A DNA stretch of 64,000 nt from Microbacteriaceae bacterium. Lineage in GTDB: Bacteria; Actinomycetota; Actinomycetes; Actinomycetales; Microbacteriaceae. The notes under the pieces were generated by a model that was not told where the DNA came from, made no database searches, and saw only the letters and a list, made by a program, of their open reading frames with translations. This document shows, piece by piece, positions 15,333-26,762 of this stretch. How positions within the stretch are numbered: position 1 is the first letter of the stretch; each line of letters opens with the position of its first letter. The stretch is from positions 186,001 through 250,000 of the forward strand of contig SCRE01000006.1 in the NCBI GenBank assembly GCA_004297935.1, written 5' to 3'. Both the position numbers and the translations under genes were made by a program.

Positions 15333-17018
15333 ATGACGATCGAGATCAGGGCCGACATGACCGGTGCCGACATGACCGGTGCCGACATGACCGGTGCCGA
15401 CATGACCGGTGCCGACATGACCGGTGCCGGCGAGGTCGATGCGGCCGCGATCGGCGGCGTCCACGAGATCCTCACCGCAGAGGCGTTGGCGTTCCTCGAA
15501 CAGCTGCAGCAGCGCTTCAACCAGCAGCGGATGGCCCTGCTGACCGCGCGGGCGGCGAAGCGCGAGGCCGTGGCGGCCACCGGGCGACTCGACTTCCTGG
15601 CCGAGACCGCAGATCTCCGCGAACGAGCGTGGAGCGTCGCATCCGCACCGGTCCGGTTGACGGATCGGCGCGTGGAGATCACCGGCCCGGCCGTGCCGGC
15701 GAAGATGGCGATCAACGCCCTGAACTCCGGTGCCAACGTGTGGCTGGCCGACCTCGAGGACGCGAGTTCGCCGACCTGGCACAACGTGATCGAATCGCAG
15801 GTCAATCTGCGCGCTGCGGCTCGGGGCACCCTCGCCTACACCTCGCCCGAGGGCAAGGCGTACGCCGTGCGAACGGATGCGCCGCTCCCGACCGTGGTGA
15901 CGCGGCCGCGCGGCTGGCACCTCGAGGAGAAGCACATCCTGATCGACGGGGAGCGGGCATCCGCCTCCCTGGTGGACTTCGGCCTGCACTTCTTCCACAA
16001 CGCGAAGCAGCTGATTGCGAACGGCGACGGACCCTATTACTACCTGCCGAAGATCGAGAGCCACCGCGAGGCGCGTCTGTGGAACGACGTGTTCGTGTTC
16101 GCGCAGGACTACCTCGGCATTCCGCAGGGCACGATCCGGGCGACGGTGCTGATCGAGACGATCCCCGCGGCGTTCGAGATGGACGAGATCCTGTACGAGC
16201 TGAGGGATCACGCCTCGGGCCTGAACGCCGGGCGCTGGGACTATCTGTTCAGCATCATCAAGTACTTCCGCGACGCTGGCGGCAGCTTCGTGCTGCCCGA
16301 TCGTGCGCTGATCACCATGACAGCGCCGTTCATGCGGGCCTACACGGAGTTGCTCGTGAAGACCTGCCACCGCCGCGGCGCATTCGCGATGGGCGGCATG
16401 GCCGCGTTCATTCCGAACCGATCCGAGCCGGAGATCACCGCCAACGCGTTCGAGAAGGTGCGTGCGGACAAGACGCGCGAGGCGAACGACGGTTTCGACG
16501 GGTCGTGGGTGGCGCATCCGGATCTGGTTCCGATCTGTCGTGACGTGTTCGACGATGTGCTCGGCGGGGCGCCCAACCAGCTCGGCAAACAGCGACCGGA
16601 GGTGGCGGTGAGCGTCGCCGACCTGCTGAACACCCGCATCGCCGGCGGTGTGGTGACCGAGGAGGGCGTGCGGACCAACCTGTATGTGGCCGTCGCGTAC
16701 CTGGCCGCCTGGTTCGGTGGCAACGGCGCCGCCGCGATCCGCAACCTGATGGAGGATGCCGCCACCGCCGAGATCTCGCGATCGCAGGTTTGGCAGCACC
16801 TCAACAGCGGCGTCACGCTCGCCGACACGGGTGCCGCGTTGACGCCGGAGCTCGTGCGTCGCCTGCTCGATGAGGAGGTCCAGCGCCTGCGTGGTGAGGT
16901 GAGCGAGAATGCGTTCGACGCGCACTACCGGCCGGCCGCCGAACTGGTCGCACAGATCTGCCTGTCGAGCGACTACACGGACTTTCTGACCCTTCCCGCA
17001 TACGAACTGCTCGGCTGA
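15333..17018 (+). CDS. aceB: Malate synthase A
   Basis: Condenses glyoxylate with acetyl-CoA to malate (561 residues, isoform A length). Family landmarks include AKMAINALNSGANVWLADLEDA, TVVTRPRGWHLEEKH with a catalytic Arg, the GLNAGRWDYLFSIIKYF region with the metal-binding Glu/Asp, and MAAFIPNR. The ATG at 15333 starts a leader in which a 15-bp unit repeated five times encodes ADMTG units (residues 7-31) before the conserved domain. In this context it drains glyoxylate released from ureidoglycolate rather than serving acetate growth. Confidence 0.93.
   Translation: MTIEIRADMTGADMTGADMTGADMTGADMTGAGEVDAAAIGGVHEILTAEALAFLEQLQQRFNQQRMALLTARAAKREAVAATGRLDFLAETADLRERAWSVASAPVRLTDRRVEITGPAVPAKMAINALNSGANVWLADLEDASSPTWHNVIESQVNLRAAARGTLAYTSPEGKAYAVRTDAPLPTVVTRPRGWHLEEKHILIDGERASASLVDFGLHFFHNAKQLIANGDGPYYYLPKIESHREARLWNDVFVFAQDYLGIPQGTIRATVLIETIPAAFEMDEILYELRDHASGLNAGRWDYLFSIIKYFRDAGGSFVLPDRALITMTAPFMRAYTELLVKTCHRRGAFAMGGMAAFIPNRSEPEITANAFEKVRADKTREANDGFDGSWVAHPDLVPICRDVFDDVLGGAPNQLGKQRPEVAVSVADLLNTRIAGGVVTEEGVRTNLYVAVAYLAAWFGGNGAAAIRNLMEDAATAEISRSQVWQHLNSGVTLADTGAALTPELVRRLLDEEVQRLRGEVSENAFDAHYRPAAELVAQICLSSDYTDFLTLPAYELLG
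15351..15425 (+). repeat. 15-bp tandem repeat, five perfect copies, in malate synthase leader
   Basis: Five identical copies of GCCGACATGACCGGT begin 18 bases after the start codon. Because each copy contains an in-frame ATG, each could offer an alternative start. Confidence 0.97.
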
Positions 17019-17021
17019 GAG

Positions 17022-18404
17022 ATGTCGTCCACGGGACCGCTCTCCGCGTCGGCGCCATCCGTGTCGGCGCTGCCCGCGTCGGCGATCGCCGAGATCGACG
17101 CTCTCCTGGCGTCGACGGATCGGCTGCTCGCCACCAACTACCCGGGCGACGACGGTTCACGCCAGCCGGTGCACACCGTGTACGTTCCGGCCGATCGTTA
17201 CACTCCGGAGCTGCCCGCTGAGTGGGGTGAGCGGGCACTGGCCGCCGTCGCCGGTCGGGGAACGGATGCCCGTGGCGGCCTCGGCGTGCTCAGTGCGCTC
17301 CTCGGGCAGGATGCCGCGTGCGCCGCCGCCGTCGTGCCACGAGTGCTGGCGAAGTTGCAGTCAGAACCGATCGAGGATCTCCGGCTCGACTTCGAAGACG
17401 GCTACGGCGATCGCGGCGACGAGACCGAGGACGCCGACGTGGTCGCCGCCGCGAGCGCCGTAGCCGCAGCGGTGTCGGCGGGCGTCGCACCGCCGTTCAT
17501 CGGCATCCGGTTCAAGTGCTTCGAGGCGGCGACGCGGGCGCGTGGGCTGCGCACGCTCGACCTGTTCGTCTCCGGACTGGCCTCGGCGGGGGAGCTGCCG
17601 GCCGGGCTCGTGCTCACGCTGCCGAAGGTCACGACCGTCGCGCAGGTGCAGGCCATGGAGCTGGCCGTCACCGTGCTGGAGCAGGTGCACGGCCTGCCGG
17701 CCGGGCGGCTGCGGTTCGAGGTGCAGGTGGAGACGCCGCAGTTGATCCTGGGCGCCGACGGCACCTCGCCGGTGGCGCGGTTACCGCACGTCGTTCCGGG
17801 CCGGATCAGCGCGCTGCACTACGGCACCTATGACTACAGCGCCTCGCTGGAGATCTCGGCGCAGTACCAGTCGATGGAGCACCCGGTCGCCGATTTCGCG
17901 AAAGAGGTGATGCAACTCGCGGTGGCGGGCACCGGCATCCGCCTCTCGGATGGGTCGACCAACATCATGCCGGTCGGCGCCGGCGTCGAAGATGCCTGGC
18001 GACTGCACGGTCGGCTCGTGCGACGCTCACTGGAGCGCGGGTACTACCAGGGCTGGGACCTGCATCCGGCTCAGTTGCCGTCGCGGTTCAGCGCCACGTA
18101 CGCGTTCTACCGGGATGGGTACCCGGTGGCCGCCATGCGGCTCCGACATTATTTGAGCAGCCGCTATTCGAGCGGTCGCCCTGTGGGCCGAGCGGATGGC
18201 GCTGTGAACGGCGCTCCGGACGGCGCGGTCATGGACGAGCCGGCGACCGCCCGGGCACTCGCCGGCTTCGTCTGCCGCGGTCTGGACTGCGGTGCGATCA
18301 GCACCGAAGAGGTCGAGCGCGACGTCGCCGTGCCGGTTGGGCGGTTGCAGGAGCTGGCGCATCCGGGTTCGCGTGCGCATCCGCGAGCGGCATCGGCGGA
18401 CTGA
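17022..18404 (+). CDS. DUF6986 family protein (HpcH/HpaI aldolase-like TIM barrel)
   Basis: A 460-residue protein resembling the aldolase/citrate lyase barrel. Visible conserved elements are RLDFEDGYGDRGDETEDAD (acidic, probably metal-binding), IGIRFKCFE, VLTLPKVT, RFEVQVETPQLIL and HYGTYDYSA. It starts three bases after malate synthase and is followed by the ureidoglycine aminohydrolase, so all three are co-transcribed. The reaction is unknown; a C-C lyase or CoA-dependent step on a C2-C4 keto acid from ureide breakdown is only a guess. The N-terminal 20 residues contain three 15-bp repeats (17046-17090), and the insert near residues 385-405 is also low complexity. Confidence 0.8.
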   Translation: MSSTGPLSASAPSVSALPASAIAEIDALLASTDRLLATNYPGDDGSRQPVHTVYVPADRYTPELPAEWGERALAAVAGRGTDARGGLGVLSALLGQDAACAAAVVPRVLAKLQSEPIEDLRLDFEDGYGDRGDETEDADVVAAASAVAAAVSAGVAPPFIGIRFKCFEAATRARGLRTLDLFVSGLASAGELPAGLVLTLPKVTTVAQVQAMELAVTVLEQVHGLPAGRLRFEVQVETPQLILGADGTSPVARLPHVVPGRISALHYGTYDYSASLEISAQYQSMEHPVADFAKEVMQLAVAGTGIRLSDGSTNIMPVGAGVEDAWRLHGRLVRRSLERGYYQGWDLHPAQLPSRFSATYAFYRDGYPVAAMRLRHYLSSRYSSGRPVGRADGAVNGAPDGAVMDEPATARALAGFVCRGLDCGAISTEEVERDVAVPVGRLQELAHPGSRAHPRAASAD

Positions 18405-18426
18405 CATTCGAGGCAAGGAAGAGACC

Positions 18427-19239
18427 ATGAGCAGCTACTACTCGCCCGAGGGCGGGCTGCCGTCGCAGACCGAACTGCTGACCGACCGTGCGGTTGTGCG
18501 GGAGGCGTATACCGTCATTCCCAAGGGCGTGCTGCGGGACATCGTCACGAGCAACCTGCCGGGCTGGCGGAACACGCGGTCGTGGATCCTCGCCCGGCCG
18601 ATCGCCGGATTCGCCACGACGTTCGCCCAGCTGATCGTCGAGGTCGGCGCGGGCGGCGGCAGCGATAGGCCCGAGCCGGAGACCGGTGTCGAGGGCGTCG
18701 TGTTCCTGACGCAGGGCACGCTGACGCTGACGCTCGACGGTGACGTCCATCGGCTGGAGCCGGGCGGATATGCGTATCTGGCGGCCGGCGCTGCGTGGTC
18801 GGTGGCCAATCACGGCGATGCGCCGGCGACGTTCCAGTGGATCCGCAAGGCGTATGAACCCATCGAGGGCTATGATGCCACGTCGTTCGTGACGCGCGAT
18901 CAGGATGTCGCACCTGTTGCGATGCCCGGCACGAACGATGCCTGGGCGACGACGCGCTTCGTCGACCCGAACGACCTCGCCCACGACATGCACGTCAACA
19001 TCGTCACGTTCGCACCGGGCGGCACGATCCCGTTCGCGGAGACCCACGTGATGGAACACGGGCTCTACGTGCTCGAAGGCAAAGCCGTCTACCGGCTCAA
19101 TGACGACTGGGTCGAGGTCGAAGCCGGCGACTTCATGTGGCTGCGCGCGTTCTGCCCCCAGGCCTGTTACGCCGGCGGGCCGGGCCCGTTCCGCTACCTG
19201 CTCTACAAAGACGTGAATCGGCAGATCCGCCTGACCTGA
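18427..19239 (+). CDS. allE: (S)-ureidoglycine aminohydrolase (bicupin)
   Basis: Mn-dependent bicupin (270 residues) that converts ureidoglycine to ureidoglycolate and ammonia. The first cupin (about residues 75-135) contains GVVFLTQGTLTLTLDG. The second (about 190-260) contains AETHVMEHGLYVLEG, supplying Glu, His and His metal ligands, with a Gln in AFCPQACY. Length and N-terminal Y-Y-P/S-G-G-LP fit E. coli AllE. It follows DUF6986 by 22 bases with GGAAGAG before the ATG. Confidence 0.88.
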   Translation: MSSYYSPEGGLPSQTELLTDRAVVREAYTVIPKGVLRDIVTSNLPGWRNTRSWILARPIAGFATTFAQLIVEVGAGGGSDRPEPETGVEGVVFLTQGTLTLTLDGDVHRLEPGGYAYLAAGAAWSVANHGDAPATFQWIRKAYEPIEGYDATSFVTRDQDVAPVAMPGTNDAWATTRFVDPNDLAHDMHVNIVTFAPGGTIPFAETHVMEHGLYVLEGKAVYRLNDDWVEVEAGDFMWLRAFCPQACYAGGPGPFRYLLYKDVNRQIRLT

Positions 19240-19311
19240 TCCGGCGCCGCGCCCGAATCCGGTCCTGCGGCGCATTGCGGATGCTGCGCGGCTTGGTGTG
19301 AAGGTCTTGCC

Positions 19312-19514
19312 GGGTCTCGATACGGGTCTCGATACGCTCGTGCCTCGCTACTCGACCACCGTCTTTACCTCGCTAGTCGAGCATCGGCCTTTCCTCGCGT
19401 GCTGCTCGACCACCGGTACCCGTGGTCGAGCAACACCAGCGACTGTATCGAGGCCGACCTCTCGACGGGTACCGGTGGTCGAGTAAGGAGCGCCAGCGAC
19501 TGTATCGAGACCGC
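19312..19514. repeat. REP-type element cluster in the allE-hyi gap
   Basis: The 427-base gap between allE and hyi holds several copies, in both orientations, of the GGTCTCGATACG / CTACTCGACCACCGG core, including a palindromic GGTACCCGTGGTCGAG region. No gene is visible in the gap apart from the operator near its right end. Confidence 0.85.
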
Positions 19515-19591
19515 GCTATTCGATCTGCGGCGCCTGGTGCTCTTGACGGATGCCCACTCATCGCTTACCCTTTCACTAAGCAGAAATAAGA

Positions 19592-19606
19592 TTTCGCATT
19601 GTGGAA
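19592..19606. promoter_or_regulatory. Putative IclR-type operator upstream of hyi
   Basis: TTTCGC-ATT-GTGGAA matches the palindrome seen at the other ureide promoters and sits 60 bases before the hyi start, next to another inverted repeat GAAAT-AAG-ATTTC (19583-19595). Confidence 0.5.
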
Positions 19607-19666
19607 TAAATGGCAAAATGCAGCGGCCGACCCGAAGCCGGCCGACCAACCCAGGAAGACACGACG

Positions 19667-20482
19667 ATGATCTACACGGTGAACTGCTCCATCCTGTTGA
19701 CGGAGCTGCCGCTGCTCGAACGGCCCGCTGCCGCCAAGGCAGCAGGCTTCGACGCTGTCGAGTTCTGGTGGCCGTTCGCGGAATCCGTGCCCGGCGATGC
19801 AGATGTCGCCGCGTTCGTCGCAGCCATCCGCGAAGCCGGCGTGCAGTTGACGGGTTTGAACTTCAACGCCGGTGACATGCCCGGCGGGGACCGTGGCCTC
19901 GTCTCCTGGCCTGCCCGCGTGAGCGAGTTCCGCGACAACATCGACGTCGTCGTTGGCATCGGCAAAGAACTCGGCTGCCGCGCATTCAACGCCCTGTACG
20001 GCAACCGCCTCGACGACTTGAGCGCCGACAGACACAGCGCCGAGGAACAGGATGCGGTGGCCGCCGAGAATCTCGCAGCCGCAGCCGCCCGGGTGGCCGC
20101 CATCGACGGCATCGTGCTGCTCGAGCCGGTCAGCGGCGCAACGCGCTACCCGCTGAAGACGGCTGCGGATGCCGTCGCCGTTATCGATCGCGTGCGTGAA
20201 CAATCCGGTGCAGGGCAGTCCGGCGTCACGAACATCAAACTGCTCGCCGACTTCTACCACTTGTCCGTCAACGGCGACGATGTCGCAGCCGTGATCGAGA
20301 CGCACGCCGCCGACTTCGGCCACATTCAGATCGCGGATGACCCCGGCCGCGGCGCCCCCGGCACCGGAACGCTGCCGCTGGCCGGCTGGCTGGCCCGCAG
20401 CGCCGAACTCGGCTACCGGGGTTACATCGGCCTGGAGTACAAGGCGCCGAGGGAGACCGCGTTCAGTTGGCTTGCGGCGTGA
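19667..20482 (+). CDS. hyi: Hydroxypyruvate isomerase
   Basis: Xylose-isomerase-like TIM barrel (271 residues) that interconverts hydroxypyruvate and tartronate semialdehyde in the glycerate pathway. The family N terminus YTVNCSILLTELPLLER is clear, with FDAVEFWWPF, the metal-binding Glu in VLLEPVSG, the Asp/His in LLADFYHL and a late Glu in GLEYKA. The ATG at 19667 follows GGAAG. It is followed by tartronate semialdehyde reductase and glyoxylate carboligase, separated from the first by a REP element. Confidence 0.93.
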   Translation: MIYTVNCSILLTELPLLERPAAAKAAGFDAVEFWWPFAESVPGDADVAAFVAAIREAGVQLTGLNFNAGDMPGGDRGLVSWPARVSEFRDNIDVVVGIGKELGCRAFNALYGNRLDDLSADRHSAEEQDAVAAENLAAAAARVAAIDGIVLLEPVSGATRYPLKTAADAVAVIDRVREQSGAGQSGVTNIKLLADFYHLSVNGDDVAAVIETHAADFGHIQIADDPGRGAPGTGTLPLAGWLARSAELGYRGYIGLEYKAPRETAFSWLAA

Positions 20483-20483
20483 C

Positions 20484-20585
20484 GGGTCTCGATACGGGTC
20501 TCGATACGCTCGTGCCTCGCTACTCGACCACCGGTTTTGCCTCGCTACTCGACCACCGGTTTTGCCTCGCTACTCGACCACCGAC
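20484..20585. repeat. REP-type element between hyi and glxR
   Basis: Two GGTCTCGATACG units are followed by three tandem CTCGCTACTCGACCACCG units. It fills nearly all of the gap, leaving about 30 bases with an AAAGGA site before glxR. Confidence 0.9.
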
Positions 20586-20615
20586 TTTTATGGACAACAC
20601 GCAAAGGACTCGACA

Positions 20616-21509
20616 ATGAGCAACGTCACCGTCATCGGGCTCGGCATCATGGGCCTGCCCATGGCCATCAACGTGGTCAAGGCCGGCCATACCGTCACCG
20701 GCTTCAATCGCAGCCGAGCCAAGATCGACGCGCTCGTCGCCGCCGGTGGCCGCGGCGCGACCAGCATCGCGGATGCCGTCGAAAACGCCGACTTCATCAT
20801 CACGATGGTGCCCGACTCACCCGATGTCGAGGCCGTCGCCTCCGGCCCGGACGGCATACTGGCGAACGCGAAGGCGGGCGCGATCTGGGTCGATGCCAGC
20901 AGCATCCGGCCGGATGTCGCGGCGCGACTCGCGCAAGACGCCACGGAAGCAGGCATCCACCCGCTCGATGCGCCGGTCTCCGGCGGCGAACAGGGAGCGA
21001 TCGACGGAGTGCTGTCGATCATGGTCGGCGGCGACGCCGGCACATTCGCGGAGGCGCGCCCGATTCTGGACGCCGTCGGCAGGACCATCGTGCACGTCGG
21101 CCCATCCGGCGCCGGGCAGACCGTCAAGGCGGCCAACCAGCTGATCGTGGCTGTCAACATTCAGGCGCTGTCGGAGGCGATCGTCTTTCTCGAGGCCTAC
21201 GGCGTGGACACGGATGCCGCACTGAAGGTGCTCGGCGGCGGGCTCGCCGGCTCAAAAGTTCTCGACCAGAAGGGTCAGAAGATGCTCGACCGCGACTTCG
21301 CGCCCGGATTCCGACTTGAGCTCCACAACAAGGATCTCGGCATCGTCACCGCCGCCGCTCGCGAGGCCGGAGTGGTCACCCCACTCGGCGCCGCTGTAGC
21401 ACAGCTCGTCACAGCCATGGTGAACCAGGGCGACGGCGGGCTCGACCACTCGGGGCTGTTCAAGCAGACCGCCGCGATGTCGCGGCAGAACGAGATTTCT
21501 CACGCATAG
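20616..21509 (+). CDS. glxR: 2-hydroxy-3-oxopropionate (tartronate semialdehyde) reductase
   Basis: NAD(P)H-dependent beta-hydroxyacid dehydrogenase (297 residues) reducing tartronate semialdehyde to D-glycerate. The Rossmann motif [13 protein letters not shown] (about residues 7-19), the substrate-binding [11 protein letters not shown] (about 121-131), the catalytic Lys in [12 protein letters not shown] (about 166-177) and the KDLGIV motif (about 240-245) are all present. The genes hyi, glxR, gcl and glxK lie in series, the standard glyoxylate-to-glycerate module. Confidence 0.94.
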   Translation: MSNVTVIGLGIMGLPMAINVVKAGHTVTGFNRSRAKIDALVAAGGRGATSIADAVENADFIITMVPDSPDVEAVASGPDGILANAKAGAIWVDASSIRPDVAARLAQDATEAGIHPLDAPVSGGEQGAIDGVLSIMVGGDAGTFAEARPILDAVGRTIVHVGPSGAGQTVKAANQLIVAVNIQALSEAIVFLEAYGVDTDAALKVLGGGLAGSKVLDQKGQKMLDRDFAPGFRLELHNKDLGIVTAAAREAGVVTPLGAAVAQLVTAMVNQGDGGLDHSGLFKQTAAMSRQNEISHA

Positions 21510-21525
21510 ACCGAAGGAGCTTCTC

Positions 21526-23316
<1,791 letters not shown>

Positions 23317-23321
23317 CACCT

Positions 23322-26090
23322 ATGCGCATCGTGATCGCTCCGGACAAGTTCAAAGGCTCGCTGACCACCCCGGAGGTGGTGCGCCGACTGGTCGACGGCA
23401 TCCGCTCGGTCGCTCCGGATGCGCAGCTGATCACGATCCCGATGGCCGACGGCGGCGAGGGCACGATCGACGCGGCCGTCGGTGCCGGCTTCGAGCTGCG
23501 CACGGCGACCGTCAGCGGGCCGACCGGCGAGCCCGTAGCCGCCGCCTTTGCGGTGCGCGGGCGCGAGGCCTTCGTCGAGATGGCGCAGGCATCGGGGCTC
23601 GCGGTGTTGCCCGGGGGAATTCCGGATGCGCTCGGCGCGTCCACGCGCGGCACCGGTGAACTGATTCGCGCGGCTCTCGATGCCGGCTGCAATCGCGTTG
23701 TGCTCGGCGTCGGCGGGAGCGCCACAACCGATGGCGGCGCGGGGCTGCTGCAGGGTCTCGGCGTACGGCTGCTCGACGCCGACGGGGCGGAACTGCCGGG
23801 GGGCGGCGCGGCCCTGTCGAGGTTGGCGAGCATCGACCTCGGTGGGCTTGATCCGCGGGTCGCGGACACGGACTTCATTCTGGCCAGCGATGTGGATAAC
23901 CCGTTGCTCGGGCCTACCGGTGCCGCCGCCGTGTTCGCGCCGCAGAAAGGGGCGAGCGCCGCGGATGTCGCAGTCCTGGAGGCCGGACTGGCCCGGTTCG
24001 TCGCGGTGCTGGGTGAGGCGCTGACGAGACGCAATGCGGTAGAGGACAATGCGGTAGGGGACAATGCGGCAGGGGACAATGCGGTAGAGGACAATGCGGC
24101 AGACGGCAGTGCTGCGGGGGATGGTGTAGCGGGTGACGGTGCTGTGAATGCTACCGCCGCGGGCGCCGGGGCCGCGGGCGGCACCGGATTCGCCGCGCTG
24201 ACGGTGCTCCGCGCCATCCGCCGGCCGGGCATCGACGTCGTACTCGAGCTGACCGACCTGGCCGAGCGGATGCGCGGCGCCGACCTCGTGATCACCGGCG
24301 AGGGCAGCCTCGATACGCAGACCCTGTTCGGCAAGACGCCGATCGGGGTCGAGCGGGTGGCGGCGGAACAGGGCATCCCCGTCTGGGCGGTCTGCGGCCG
24401 CACACTGCTGACTGCCGAGCAGTTGCGCGCAGCCGGGTTCGAGCGGACCTTCGCCCTGACCGACCTCGAACCGGATGCCGCCACCTGCATCCGCGACGCC
24501 GGCCCGCTTCTCGAGGCCCTCGGCGTGCACATTGCGACGGCTCGTTGGTCGAGTAGTGAGCGCCAGCGAGCGTATCGAGACCCCCGCAACGAGGTCTCGA
24601 TACGGCCGCGGGCGGCCTACTCGACCCACCGCCTCCCTACTCGACCAACGGAAGATCCCTCGCCGTCATACAACCTCGTCATCCGCGGCGCCGGCGTGCT
24701 TGTCGCGGAAGAATCCGGCACGCGCATTATCGCGGCGGAGGTCGGCGTGCGCGACGGCGTGATCGCCGCCATCGAGCCGAGCGGCGTTGGGTTGCACGGC
24801 AGGCACGTCGTCGAGCTCGCACCCGACGAGATCTTGCTGCCCGGCCTGGTCGACACGCACGTGCACGTGAACGAGCCGGGGCGCACCGAGTGGGAGGGTT
24901 TCGCATCCGCAACGCGTGCGGCGGCGGCAGGCGGCGTGACGACGATCATCGACATGCCACTGAACAGCATCCCTCCGACCACGACGGTGTCGGCACTCGA
25001 ACTCAAGCGCAGGGTCGCCGCGGACCAGATCTTCGTCGACGTCGGATTCTGGGGCGGCGCGATCCCGGGCAACGGAGCCGACCTGCTGCCGCTCTACGAC
25101 GAGGGCGTCTTCGGCTTCAAGTGCTTCCTGCTCGACTCCGGCGTGGAGGAATTCCCGCCGCTCGGCACCGAAGAACTCCGTGACGACATGGCCACGCTGG
25201 CCACAGTCGATGCGCGCATGATCGTGCACGCCGAGGATCCCGGCGCCATCGAACGCGCACCCGACCCGGCCGGTCCCGGCTATGACAACTTCCTCGCCTC
25301 ACGTCCGGCCGAAGCGGAGAACACGGGCATCGCCACGGTGATCGCCGGTGCCCGCGCGACCGGGGTGCGCGCGCACATCCTGCACCTGAGTTCGGCGGAT
25401 GCACTCCCGGAGATCGCGGCCGCCCGCAGCGACGGCGTCGCCCTCACGGTCGAGACCTGTCCGCACTACCTGACCCTGACCGCCGAGCACATTCCGGATG
25501 GCGCCACCGCCTACAAATGCTGCCCACCGATCCGGGGCGCTGAGAATCAAGACCGCCTGTGGGCGGGTCTGCTCGACGGCACGATCGATTGCATCGTCTC
25601 CGATCACTCGCCGAGCACTCGCGCGCTGAAGCAGCCGCCCGGCGGCGACTTCGGTGAGGCGTGGGGCGGTATCTCCTCCTTGCAGCTCGGACTGCCGCTG
25701 GTGTGGACCGAAGCGAAGCGGCGCGGCATCCGGCTCGAGCAGGTTGTCGGCTGGATGGCCCGCACGCCCGCCGACCTGGTCGGCCTGACCGGCAAGGGGC
25801 GGATCGCGATCGGCGCGGCGGCGGACTTCGCGATCTTCGCACCGGAGGAGACCTTTACCGTCGACGCGTCGACGCTGCAGCACAAGAACGCGGTCTGCGC
25901 GTATGACGGGCAGACGCTGCACGGTGTGGTGCGCGCGACCTATCTGCACGGTGCAAGGATCGATAGTGAGACGCCGACCGGGCGCCTGATCCGCCGTGCC
26001 GGCGTCTCAGGACTACGACACGGTGACCACGACACGGCGACCACGACACGGACAATGACACAGACACGCAAGGAGCACACAGATGAGTGA
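23322..26090 (+). CDS. Glycerate kinase-allantoinase fusion protein
   Basis: One uninterrupted reading frame of 922 codons encodes two enzymes. Residues 1 to about 406 are a glycerate 2-kinase (GlxK/GarK type: [42 protein letters not shown]), with a low-complexity insert at about 238-285 made of 15-bp repeats. Residues about 408-445 are encoded by a REP element. Residues about 450-922 are an allantoinase ([14 protein letters not shown] with the HxH metal ligands, the carboxylated Lys in [30 protein letters not shown]). No stop ends the kinase and no ATG, GTG or TTG lies where allantoinase normally begins, so a fused product is the simplest reading. The 3' end overlaps bcp by eight bases. Confidence 0.85.
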   Translation: MRIVIAPDKFKGSLTTPEVVRRLVDGIRSVAPDAQLITIPMADGGEGTIDAAVGAGFELRTATVSGPTGEPVAAAFAVRGREAFVEMAQASGLAVLPGGIPDALGASTRGTGELIRAALDAGCNRVVLGVGGSATTDGGAGLLQGLGVRLLDADGAELPGGGAALSRLASIDLGGLDPRVADTDFILASDVDNPLLGPTGAAAVFAPQKGASAADVAVLEAGLARFVAVLGEALTRRNAVEDNAVGDNAAGDNAVEDNAADGSAAGDGVAGDGAVNATAAGAGAAGGTGFAALTVLRAIRRPGIDVVLELTDLAERMRGADLVITGEGSLDTQTLFGKTPIGVERVAAEQGIPVWAVCGRTLLTAEQLRAAGFERTFALTDLEPDAATCIRDAGPLLEALGVHIATARWSSSERQRAYRDPRNEVSIRPRAAYSTHRLPTRPTEDPSPSYNLVIRGAGVLVAEESGTRIIAAEVGVRDGVIAAIEPSGVGLHGRHVVELAPDEILLPGLVDTHVHVNEPGRTEWEGFASATRAAAAGGVTTIIDMPLNSIPPTTTVSALELKRRVAADQIFVDVGFWGGAIPGNGADLLPLYDEGVFGFKCFLLDSGVEEFPPLGTEELRDDMATLATVDARMIVHAEDPGAIERAPDPAGPGYDNFLASRPAEAENTGIATVIAGARATGVRAHILHLSSADALPEIAAARSDGVALTVETCPHYLTLTAEHIPDGATAYKCCPPIRGAENQDRLWAGLLDGTIDCIVSDHSPSTRALKQPPGGDFGEAWGGISSLQLGLPLVWTEAKRRGIRLEQVVGWMARTPADLVGLTGKGRIAIGAAADFAIFAPEETFTVDASTLQHKNAVCAYDGQTLHGVVRATYLHGARIDSETPTGRLIRRAGVSGLRHGDHDTATTTRTMTQTRKEHTDE
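24033..24107 (+). repeat. 15-bp tandem repeat inside the glycerate kinase domain
   Basis: Five copies of AATGCGGYAGRGGAC encode Asn-Ala-Val/Ala-Glu/Gly-Asp units, followed by decayed copies to about 24150. The insert lies between conserved kinase segments and is probably a surface loop. Confidence 0.93.
24545..24651. repeat. REP-type element inside the glxK-allB frame
   Basis: An inverted repeat beginning TTGGTCGAGTAG and ending CTACTCGACCAACGG, with the two GGTCTCGATACG-type cores in opposite orientation. It is read in a frame that avoids the TAG that such elements give in other frames, so it acts as a linker of about 36 residues. Confidence 0.9.
24669..26090 (+). other. allB: Allantoinase domain of the fusion (AllB)
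   Basis: The segment from Tyr450 of the fusion aligns with residue 3 or 4 onward of free-standing allantoinases, which begin Met-Ser-Phe/Tyr-Asp-Leu. Here the preceding codons are Pro-Ser-Pro-Ser, so the native start has been lost. The amidohydrolase core, with its binuclear metal ligands, appears complete. It hydrolyses allantoin to allantoate. Confidence 0.85.
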
Positions 26091-26568
26091 CGAACGACTC
26101 GCCATCGGCCAACAGGCCCCGGACTTCACGCTGCGCGACGGAACGGGCACGGAGCGCTCGCTCTCCGAATTCCGCGGCCAGAGCGTCGTCGTCTACTTCT
26201 ACCCCGCCGCGTTCACCTCCGGATGCACCACGGAAGCCTGCGACTTTCGAGACAGCCTGGCGAGCCTGCAGGCATCCGGTTATCAGGTGGTCGGAATCTC
26301 ACCGGATCCGGTCGAGAGGTTGGCCGACTTCGCGGCGGCGGAGTCGTTGACCTTCCCGCTCCTGTCCGACGAGGGTGCCGCAGTGGCGCGCCGTTGGGGG
26401 GCATGGGGCGAGAAGACGATCGGCCAGAACATGCCGGAGCAGAAGACCGTCATCGGCCTGTTGCGCTCGACGTTCGTCATCGACCCTGCCGGGGTGCTGA
26501 CCGATGCGCAGTACAGCGTCACGGCTCAAGGGCACGTGGCCGAGCTGCGCGCGAAGCTCGGGGTCTGA
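26083..26568 (+). CDS. bcp: Peroxiredoxin, Bcp/PrxQ type
   Basis: Thiol peroxidase of 161 residues. The peroxidatic Cys is in [18 protein letters not shown] (about residues 39-56), and a second Cys five residues later fits the PrxQ resolving position. The thioredoxin-fold order is normal. It starts inside the last codons of the fusion gene, so it is co-expressed with allantoin breakdown. Detoxifying hydrogen peroxide made by urate oxidase is a reasonable role, given the neighbours, but is inference. Confidence 0.92.
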   Translation: MSDERLAIGQQAPDFTLRDGTGTERSLSEFRGQSVVVYFYPAAFTSGCTTEACDFRDSLASLQASGYQVVGISPDPVERLADFAAAESLTFPLLSDEGAAVARRWGAWGEKTIGQNMPEQKTVIGLLRSTFVIDPAGVLTDAQYSVTAQGHVAELRAKLGV

Positions 26569-26593
26569 GCCGGCAACGATTGCTGTGGGCGTC

Positions 26594-26624
26594 TTGACAA
26601 GGCTCCGCACGGCACTGATAGAAT
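26594..26624 (+). promoter_or_regulatory. Putative promoter of the uraD-uraH-urate oxidase operon
   Basis: TTGACA at 26594-26599 and TAGAAT at 26619-26624 are separated by 19 bases, slightly long; TGATAG at 26616 with 16 bases is an alternative -10. It lies in the 194-base gap after bcp. Confidence 0.5.
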
Positions 26625-26644
26625 TACGCATGCTGAAATAACAG

Positions 26645-26659
26645 TTCCACGATACGAGA
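26645..26659. promoter_or_regulatory. Putative IclR-type operator upstream of uraD
   Basis: TTCCAC-GAT-ACGAGA shows the conserved left half of the 15-bp palindrome. It lies just downstream of the predicted -10 element, a position expected for repression. Confidence 0.5.
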
Positions 26660-26762
26660 TCATCGTGACATGAGATCCAGCGAGATCATGCGAACCCTCG
26701 TATTCGTACACCGTGGATGCCAGCACTCGCAGGAAAGTCGAACAAGCAATGTTGGACAAGCA

